Positions 58,098 to 64,000 of a stretch of 64,000 bases of DNA are shown piece by piece. The stretch covers positions 1 to 64,000 of the forward strand of contig NZ_JAAXYC010000005.1 in NCBI RefSeq assembly GCF_018619185.1, given 5' to 3'. The DNA comes from Streptomyces sp. McG3. GTDB taxonomy: Bacteria; Actinomycetota; Actinomycetes; Streptomycetales; Streptomycetaceae. The notes beneath the pieces were generated by a model, which saw only the letters and a list, made by a program, of their open reading frames with translations, had not been told where the DNA came from and ran no database searches. Position 1 is the stretch's first letter; each line of letters starts with the position of its first letter. Made by a program: the position numbers and the translations under genes.

Positions 58098-58109
58098 ATG
58101 CGGTGTCCG

Positions 58110-59279
58110 CTACCGCCTGCCGTCCGGCCAGAGCCGCGGCCGGCGCTTGGCCGCGACGTCCTCGGCCCAGCCGAAGGCGAGGACGCAGAGCGCGATGAGG
58201 ACCCAGGCGATCAGCAGCACGGGCACCCAGCTCTCCAGCAGCCAGGGCACGTTCTCGCCGAGGGCGTCGACGGACCAGAGCCGGTCGTAGAGCGTGGCGG
58301 CCGTCAGGATGCAGACGTTGTGCCAGAGGTAGACGGTCACCGCCCGCGAGTTGAGCAGGGTGATGGGCCGGTCGAAGGCGCGCAGCCGCTTCGGCCATGC
58401 GGTCCAGGTAGGGCTGACGTGGAGCAGGAGCAGGACGCAGCCGAAGGACCACAGGGCCTGGGCGAGCGGGATGGAGTCCAGGTCGAAGCCGCTGCGGAAG
58501 CCCTCGTGGCTCGCCCACCACAGCCCCGCGCCCGCGAAGAGCGGGGCGATCGACGGCACGACGTAGGCGGGCAGCCGTTTCAGGACGCCTTCCTGGTGGG
58601 CCATGCCGAGGACCCAGCAGGCGCCGAAGGTGGAGAAGTCGGTGATCGCGGAGTCGAGGCGGTCGGTGGTGGAGAACCACTCCAGACGCATGACGACGGC
58701 CAGGGCGAGCGGCGCGAGCAGCGTCGGCCAGGGCAGCCTGCGCAGACCGCGCAGGATCAGCGGGGAGAACAGGACGAACCACAGGTAGGCCCGGATGTAC
58801 CAGAGCGGCCCGGCCAGTTCCTCGGGCCAGCTCGGGCCGAGGAATCCGTCGATGCCCGCCACGTCGTACGCGTAGGGCGGATCGCTGAGCGGCAGCACCC
58901 AGTACAGGAGGTGCTGCCACCACCAGCCGGGGTGGCCCTCGGCGTCCGGGCCCCAGCCCTGGGCGGCCATGCCGGTGACGCCGATCGCGCCGAGCAGCCA
59001 CAGCGGCGGCAGGAGCCGGCGGACGCGGCCCCGGATCACCTGGACGGCCGGCCGCTTGAGCGAGCGGGCCATCAGCGTCCCGGCCAGGGCGAACATGACG
59101 CCCATCGAGGGGAAGACGATGGGCAGCCAGGCCCAGCCGGTCAGGTGGTAGAGGACGACGCGGAAGAGGGCGAGGGCCCGCAGCAGGTCGAAGTACCGGT
59201 CGCGGACGGGCTTCCCGGGAGCGGGCGGCGGGACCGCGAGGTCCGGGGCGGCGGCCCTCGGCAGGGGTGGGGCGGTCAT
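58110..59279 (-). CDS. Acyltransferase-3 family membrane protein
   Basis: This 389-residue membrane protein has about ten hydrophobic segments. The family N-terminus reads RYFDLLRALALFRVVLYHLTGW, with the conserved His of VLYHL, and a later PLWYIRAYLWFVLFSPL. Family members acylate extracellular polysaccharides or lipids. Its ATG overlaps the matB stop as ATGA, so it is translationally coupled to the polysaccharide synthase. An acetyl or other acyl modification of the MatAB polymer is therefore likely but unproven. Confidence 0.88.
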   Translation of the reverse strand: MTAPPLPRAAAPDLAVPPPAPGKPVRDRYFDLLRALALFRVVLYHLTGWAWLPIVFPSMGVMFALAGTLMARSLKRPAVQVIRGRVRRLLPPLWLLGAIGVTGMAAQGWGPDAEGHPGWWWQHLLYWVLPLSDPPYAYDVAGIDGFLGPSWPEELAGPLWYIRAYLWFVLFSPLILRGLRRLPWPTLLAPLALAVVMRLEWFSTTDRLDSAITDFSTFGACWVLGMAHQEGVLKRLPAYVVPSIAPLFAGAGLWWASHEGFRSGFDLDSIPLAQALWSFGCVLLLLHVSPTWTAWPKRLRAFDRPITLLNSRAVTVYLWHNVCILTAATLYDRLWSVDALGENVPWLLESWVPVLLIAWVLIALCVLAFGWAEDVAAKRRPRLWPDGRR

Positions 59280-61495
59280 ACGTACGGCCTCCGGTCCACG
59301 GCTCCGGCGGCGGCCCCGGGTCCCTGCGGGCGCGGGGCGGACGAGCCGCCGGGGGCCTCCACCGCGCCGGTGCGGCGCAGCTTCTGCCAGCGCAGCCGGC
59401 CGCCGGTGAGCGCGGTGATCCAGGACTGGAGCAGTACGACGTACATGAGCTGGCGGTAGAGGATCTGCTGGAGCGGCAGCGAGATCAGGTGCGTCATGCG
59501 CTCCTTGTCCAGCCGGAACGCATAGGCGGCGCACACCGCCTGGACGACCAGGACGCCGAACCACGCGGCGACGGTCTTGCCGGTGGGGCCGAAGACCAGC
59601 CCGTACAGCAGGAACACGTCGATCAGGGGGGCCAGCAGCGGGGCGAGCACCATGAAGAGGGAGACGAACGGGAGCCCGACCCGTCCGAAGCGGCCCGAGG
59701 GGCCGCGTTCGATGACCGCGCGGCGGTGCTTCCAGATGGCCTGCATGGTGCCGTAACTCCACCGGTAGCGCTGCGACCACAGCTGCTGCACGGACTCCGG
59801 GGCCTCGGTCCAGGCGCGGGCGTTCTCCGCGTAGACCACGCGCCAGCCGTCCCGGTGCAGGGCCATGGTGACGTCGGTGTCCTCGGCGAGGGTGTCCTCG
59901 CTCATTCCGCCGACCCGGTCCAGGGCCTCGCGGCGGAACGCGCCGACGGCCCCGGGGATGGTGGGCATGCAGCCGAGCACGTCGTACATCCGGCGGTCCA
60001 GGTTGAAGCCCATCACGTACTCGATGTGCTGCCAGGCGCCGATGAGGGAGTCGCGGTTGCCGACCTTGGCGTTGCCGGCGACGGCTCCGACCCGGGGGTC
60101 CCCGAAGGGCTGGACCAGCTCGCGGACCGTGGACGGTTCGAAGACGGTGTCGCCGTCCATCATCACGACGATGTCGTAACGGGCGTGCCGGATGCCGTTG
60201 TTGAGGGCGGCGGGTTTGCCCGCGTTCCGCTGGCGGACGACCCGTACGCGGGGCAGCCGCATCGCCTCGACGAGGTCGGCGGTGCCGTCCGTCGAGCCGT
60301 CGTCGATGACGATGATCTCGATTCTGTGCTCACTGGCGGCCAGGGAGCGCACGGTGGCCTCGATGCACGCGCGTTCGTTGTACGCGGGGACGAGGACGGA
60401 GACCGGGCGGGTGACGGGCGGGCCCCAGCCGAAGTTCCTGCGGCGGACCTTGCGGGCGTGCAGGAAGGAGAGCAGCAGCATCAGTCCGAAGCGGGCGAGG
60501 ACCAGGACGCCGATGACGGCGAGGCCGACGACCAGGACGCCGGTGATCCGCTCGGACACGGCGACGGCGGCGATGAACGCCTTGCCCTTCCACAGCGCGA
60601 ACCCGGTGGCCGGGGTGTGGGCGCTGGGGGCGTCGAGGGCGGTGGTGAGCCGGGTGAAGGTGTAGCCCCGCTCCGTCAGGTCCGGCAGCAGGGTGTCGAG
60701 CGCGGCCACGGTCTGCGAGCGGTCGCCGCCGGAGTCGTGCATCAGGATGATCGCGCCCTTGCCGTTCTTCGGCGTGGCCCGCTCGACGATGGCGCGGACC
60801 CCGGGGCGCTTCCAGTCCTCGCTGTCCGTGTCGTTGACGACGGTGAGGTAGCCGCGGCTGCCGATGTACTCGGTGACCGGCCAGGATCTGTTGTCCATGG
60901 CGTACGAGAAGGAGGAGTAGGGCGGCCGGAAGAGCGAGGTGCGGATGCCGGCGGCACCCGCCAGCGCCAGCTGGTTCTGCGACAGCTCCCAGTCGATGCG
61001 TTCGGTGGACTGGTAGGAGAGGTCGGGGTGGTTGAAGGTGTGCAGCCCGATCTCGTGGCCCTCGGCGACCATCCGTTCGACCAGTTCCGGGTGCCGGGCG
61101 GCCATGTTGCCGGTGACGAAGAAGACGCCGTGGGCGTCGTACTCCTTCAGCTTGTCGAGCACCTTCGGCGTCCACACCGGGTCCGGGCCGTCGTCGAAGG
61201 TCAGGACGATCCGGCGGTCGGGTACGCGCAGGGTCTTCGCGTCACCGGAGCGGGCGTCGATGACGGGCCCGCCGGCGCGGACGTCCTTCGGCACCCGGGT
61301 GTTGTGGTCGGCGTCGCGGACCCGGTGGTCGGCGAGGATCTCGCTGTGCACGTATCCGCGCAGCATCAGCATCGCGAGCAGGGCGACGAGGAACGTCGTC
61401 GGCAGGAGGTAGCGCATGGGGAGCCTGAACCGGCTCCGGCCGCGTGACGCTTTCCTCGATCTGCCGTTCCTGCCCCGCGTGGCGGGGGAGTTCAT
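59276..61495 (-). CDS. matB: Bifunctional polysaccharide deacetylase / GT2 glycosyltransferase (MatB-like)
   Basis: An N-terminal membrane segment (YLLPTTFLVALLAMLMLRGY) precedes an extracellular NodB-like deacetylase domain with TFDDGPDP at about residue 96 and HTFNHPDLS later. A second membrane pair leads to a GT2 domain with VLVPAYNERACIEATVRSL near 362, IIVIDDGSTDGT and QRYRW near 573. C-terminal segments complete the pore. This architecture makes and deacetylates a GlcNAc polymer. In S. coelicolor and S. lividans, MatAB produces poly-beta-1,6-GlcNAc for hyphal aggregation, from literature memory. It starts right after the matA stop (TAGATG). Confidence 0.9.
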   Translation of the reverse strand: MNSPATRGRNGRSRKASRGRSRFRLPMRYLLPTTFLVALLAMLMLRGYVHSEILADHRVRDADHNTRVPKDVRAGGPVIDARSGDAKTLRVPDRRIVLTFDDGPDPVWTPKVLDKLKEYDAHGVFFVTGNMAARHPELVERMVAEGHEIGLHTFNHPDLSYQSTERIDWELSQNQLALAGAAGIRTSLFRPPYSSFSYAMDNRSWPVTEYIGSRGYLTVVNDTDSEDWKRPGVRAIVERATPKNGKGAIILMHDSGGDRSQTVAALDTLLPDLTERGYTFTRLTTALDAPSAHTPATGFALWKGKAFIAAVAVSERITGVLVVGLAVIGVLVLARFGLMLLLSFLHARKVRRRNFGWGPPVTRPVSVLVPAYNERACIEATVRSLAASEHRIEIIVIDDGSTDGTADLVEAMRLPRVRVVRQRNAGKPAALNNGIRHARYDIVVMMDGDTVFEPSTVRELVQPFGDPRVGAVAGNAKVGNRDSLIGAWQHIEYVMGFNLDRRMYDVLGCMPTIPGAVGAFRREALDRVGGMSEDTLAEDTDVTMALHRDGWRVVYAENARAWTEAPESVQQLWSQRYRWSYGTMQAIWKHRRAVIERGPSGRFGRVGLPFVSLFMVLAPLLAPLIDVFLLYGLVFGPTGKTVAAWFGVLVVQAVCAAYAFRLDKERMTHLISLPLQQILYRQLMYVVLLQSWITALTGGRLRWQKLRRTGAVEAPGGSSAPRPQGPGAAAGAVDRRPYV

Positions 61496-62209
61496 CTACG
61501 GGGCGCTCTCTTCTTGCACCGGCTGGCCGGGAGTCTCGGCGGGAGGGGTCGTCGGGTCGGACGGCTCCGGCTCGGGGGACGGCGGTGAGGAGTCGACCGG
61601 TGGTTCGGCGGTCGAGGTCGTGGGGTCCGGTTTCGTGCCGCCGCCCGCGCCGCCCGAGCCGCCCGCCCCGGTGGAACGGGACGGGTCGGCGGCGATGGAC
61701 GCGGAGGGGTCCGCGGCCGATCCGGCGGGCACCAGCACGGAGGTGGCCGACGGGGTCGCGTCGCCGGGCGTGCCGGACTCCTCGGCCGCCGGGGGGCCGG
61801 AGGCGCTCGGCCCGGGCTCCGGGGGGTCGCCGGACGGGCCGCCGACGGTGCCGTCCGGCGCGGGGGCCTCCTCGGCCTGCTCCGCCTTGGCCTTCTCCCC
61901 GGTCTCGGACAGGGGCAGCCAGGGGGCGCTGGAGTTCCCGCCGAGGACGGCGAGGACCAGCGTCACGGCGTAGGCGACGCAGACCGAGGCCAGGACCCAG
62001 CCGACGCGTCGGAAGGTCTTGCTGCGGCGGCCGCTCTCGTCGACGAAGACGGGGCCGTCGGTGCCGTCCGGCGGGGCGGGTTCGCCGGGCAGTTCGGCGA
62101 GCTGACGGCCCAGCCCGTCGAGCTGGATCGTCGCGTCGTTGGGCTCATGCGTATGCCCGGTTCTCCGGCCTTCGCGCCAATTGTCCACCAGTGCAGCCCC
62201 ATCCCCCAC
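61496..62209 (-). CDS. matA: MatA-like single-pass membrane protein with disordered extracellular tail
   Basis: A cytoplasmic N-terminus of about 65 residues contains LDGLGRQLAELPGEPAPPDG. One membrane segment follows (VGWVLASVCVAYAVTLVLAVL). The remaining ~140 residues are Pro/Ser/Gly/Glu-rich and probably disordered outside the cell. The stop codon directly abuts the matB start. The name is inferred from the adjacency to the MatB-like gene. An internal GTG eight codons in is an alternative start. Confidence 0.75.
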   Translation of the reverse strand: MGDGAALVDNWREGRRTGHTHEPNDATIQLDGLGRQLAELPGEPAPPDGTDGPVFVDESGRRSKTFRRVGWVLASVCVAYAVTLVLAVLGGNSSAPWLPLSETGEKAKAEQAEEAPAPDGTVGGPSGDPPEPGPSASGPPAAEESGTPGDATPSATSVLVPAGSAADPSASIAADPSRSTGAGGSGGAGGGTKPDPTTSTAEPPVDSSPPSPEPEPSDPTTPPAETPGQPVQEESAP

Positions 62210-62348
62210 TCAGAATCAGGCGCATGGAATTGACTGGTTCTTTACTGTTGGACTGGGCCCCCACCCGTCCATGAACCCGGCCTTCCTGCACCCGGACGAT
62301 GAATGTAGCGCACGACATTGACGCCCAAGTGCCCCTGAACGGAGTTGG

Positions 62349-63320
62349 TCAGGAACGGTTGCGCATCAGTGACCGATCGCCCTCGGGAAGCCAGCAGCCG
62401 GCCGGCGGGACCATCCACCCCTCGGCAAGGGCCAACTGGTCAGTAGCGTTGCGCAGCGCGTCTACGCCGGGGTGGTTCAGACCCTTGCGCCAGACCAGCG
62501 CCAGCGGCGAAAGCGGAATCGGTTCGACGAGCGGGCGCAGCACCGTTCCGGGCAGCGCCGGGAAGTCGACGACGGCGAGCACGGGGTGTCCCCCCTTCGA
62601 CATGACCCGCTGGAATTCGGCCACGCCCACGGCGAGCGGCACGGGTGGGGCCATGGTGATGTCCCACTCGGCGAACAGCAGCGCGGCGAGGTCCGTCCAC
62701 TCCCGGGTCCGCTCGTTGCCGGCCCCCGCGTAGACGGTCTCTCCGGACAGCTCGGCCAGGGCGACGACCTCCCGCGCGGCGAGGGGATGAGCGACGGGCA
62801 GTATCAGGGCCATCGGCTCGTACCGCACGGGGTGCACGGAAAGTCCCGCGCGCACCGCGGGTGCCAGCCCGGCGGCCCGGCCGAAGGAGGCGTCGAGCCG
62901 GCCGGCCAGGATCTCGCCGGCGGCCCAGGTGAGACCGGACTCGAAGCGGGCCATCAGCTCGCACTCCGGGAGCAGTTCGCGGGCGCGCGCCAGCACCCGG
63001 GCGGCAGTCGCCCCGTCGCTGTTCAGGTCGACGAGCAGCGGCCGGGCGGGCGCACCACTGAAGGCCCCGGCCAGCTCGGCGTGCGCGTCGAGCACCCGGC
63101 GGGCGTGCGGCAGCAGGCGTTCGCCGTCCGGGGTGAGCGCGACCTGCCGGGTCGTGCGGACGAACAGCTCGGCGCCGAGCTCGCGCTCCAGCCGCCGGAT
63201 GTCCCGGCTCAGCGCCTGCTGTGCGACGAAGAGGCGGGCGGCGGCCCGGGTGAAGTGCAGTTCACCGGCGACGGCGAGGAAGGCGCGCAGGAGACGGGGG
63301 TCGATGTCGGCGGGGGGCAC
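62349..63320 (-). CDS. LysR-family transcriptional regulator
   Basis: The winged helix covers residues 6-65 (DPRLLRAFLAVAGELHFTRAAA, then QQALSRDIRRLERELGAELFVR). The C-terminal substrate-binding fold follows (LLVDLNSDGATAARVLARARELLPECEL). The length of 323 residues is typical. The start is the GTG at 63320. It diverges from an MFS gene, and the gap holds a T-N11-A palindrome. The effector is unknown. Confidence 0.92.
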   Translation of the reverse strand: MPPADIDPRLLRAFLAVAGELHFTRAAARLFVAQQALSRDIRRLERELGAELFVRTTRQVALTPDGERLLPHARRVLDAHAELAGAFSGAPARPLLVDLNSDGATAARVLARARELLPECELMARFESGLTWAAGEILAGRLDASFGRAAGLAPAVRAGLSVHPVRYEPMALILPVAHPLAAREVVALAELSGETVYAGAGNERTREWTDLAALLFAEWDITMAPPVPLAVGVAEFQRVMSKGGHPVLAVVDFPALPGTVLRPLVEPIPLSPLALVWRKGLNHPGVDALRNATDQLALAEGWMVPPAGCWLPEGDRSLMRNRS

Positions 63321-63346
63321 AGCGCGAATCTACAGCGCGGGACGCC

Positions 63347-63369
63347 ATTCACAACACGGACGCGTGAAT
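63347..63369. promoter_or_regulatory. LysR-type T-N11-A operator between divergent genes
   Basis: Perfect 6-base arms attcac and gtgaat flank an 11-base spacer, the classic LysR box. It lies 27 bases upstream of the regulator start and 54 bases upstream of the MFS start, and so could control both. Confidence 0.7.
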
Positions 63370-63422
63370 CGGCGCGGAGAAGGTGTTGGACCCGGGCGGC
63401 GGTACACGGTCAGCCTGGTCGT

Positions 63423-64000
63423 ATGCCGATATCCCCCACCGCCGCCCACCCGGAGCCCGTTCCCCGTTCGAAGGCCGCTCCCCGGTCGGAGCCCGTTCCC
63501 CGGCCGGTCCCGTCCCGTCGGGCCGTCATGCCCCGGCCAGTCCCCGCCGCCCGCCCGGACCGGGCCGTCGCACCGCCGTCCACTCCCCTGCTCGCCGTCG
63601 CCGGCGGCCAGTTGGTCGCGGCCCCGCGCTCGGCGCCCGGGCGGACCGGGGGCGCCGGGCGACGGCGGTCGTCGAACCCGTACCTCCGGCTGCTGGCCAC
63701 GCCCGGGGCGCGGGCGTTCACGGCGGGCAACCTGATCGCCCGGCTGCCGATGGGGATGTTCAGCGTCAGCGCGGTCATCATGATCGCCGGGTCCCGGGGT
63801 TCGTACGCCCTGGCCGGGGCCGTCACCGCGACCGGGCTGGCGGCGACGGCGGTCGTCGCGCCCTTCACCGCCCGGCTCGTGGACCGCTTCGGGCAGGCAC
63901 GCGTCGCGGTGCCCGCCACCGCGCTCGCCGTCCTGGGGTCGCTGGCCCTGGTTCTCTGCGTGCACTACGAGGCCCCGGCCTGGACGCTGTTCGCCGCGTA
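63423..64000 (+). CDS. MFS transporter, 3' end beyond the window (partial)
   Basis: The first ~90 residues are a Pro/Arg/Ala-rich cytoplasmic stretch. Membrane segments then begin (FTAGNLIARLPMGMFSVSAVIMIAG, then AVTATGLAATAVVAPFTARLVDRFG). The latter contains a loop like MFS motif A. The frame is open to the window edge. It is probably regulated by the divergent LysR protein. The ATG at 63423 has no strong ribosome-binding site, so the long N-terminus may be shorter in reality. Confidence 0.8.
   Translation, partial: MPISPTAAHPEPVPRSKAAPRSEPVPRPVPSRRAVMPRPVPAARPDRAVAPPSTPLLAVAGGQLVAAPRSAPGRTGGAGRRRSSNPYLRLLATPGARAFTAGNLIARLPMGMFSVSAVIMIAGSRGSYALAGAVTATGLAATAVVAPFTARLVDRFGQARVAVPATALAVLGSLALVLCVHYEAPAWTLFAA

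Overview
The window looks like a chromosomal core segment of a Streptomyces species. The DNA is very GC-rich, coding regions show strong third-position GC, and many starts are GTG. Lineage markers include an SsgA-like sporulation protein (SsgG type), a HemD-like/winged-helix nitrogen regulator (NnaR type), a MatA/MatB aggregation-polysaccharide pair, an SigU-type ECF sigma with its zinc anti-sigma, and a DasR-type operator. From memory, the gene order resembles the S. coelicolor stretch around SCO2920-SCO2963; no alignment was run. No CRISPR array, insertion sequence, rRNA or phage gene was seen.

Layout. 0-7 kb: nicotinamidase, a secreted M6 metalloprotease and two RDD membrane proteins. 7-12.6 kb: ssgG, an FAD-linked oxidase, a membrane TPR protein, and hppD divergent from an Lrp/AsnC regulator. 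12.6-16.4 kb: a four-gene OpuC/ProU-type glycine betaine ABC transporter. 16.5-24.3 kb: a winged-helix regulator with an MFS exporter, a short Lon-like protease, an IclR regulator, a DEAD/DEAH helicase and a second MFS pump. 24.5-31 kb: a tRNA-Cys followed by an accessory block with a membrane-anchored protein, a secreted beta-rich protein with a possible lectin domain, a gene fragment, a lipoprotein, a 771-residue DUF6571-like protein and a WXG100-like protein. Part of this block is visibly less GC-rich. 31-36.3 kb: a three-subunit molybdenum hydroxylase whose iron-sulfur subunit has a very long low-complexity N-terminus. 36.5-41.5 kb: GH20 hexosaminidase plus a sugar ABC transporter behind a near-perfect DasR site. 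41.6-49 kb: YqgE, MurA, AraC/DUF2000, HU, malic enzyme and a possible structured RNA. 49-55 kb: a HelD-like helicase, rsuA/sigU, a CGNR protein and two GNAT acetyltransferases. 55-58 kb: nnaR and narK. 58-62 kb: matA-matB-acyltransferase. The window ends with a LysR regulator divergent from an MFS gene cut by the edge.

Functional groupings. The hexosaminidase and sugar transporter form a likely chitobiose/GlcNAc uptake and cleavage operon under DasR. NnaR and NarK form a nitrate assimilation unit. MatA, MatB and the acyltransferase form an extracellular GlcNAc-polymer operon. The betaine transporter genes are coupled through overlapping stop/start codons.

The most unexpected pattern is that four minus-strand genes (second RDD gene, hppD, yqgE-like, narK) end inside short tandem repeats that duplicate the stop-codon region. 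In three of them the unit is a multiple of three, so it repeats the stop codon in frame.
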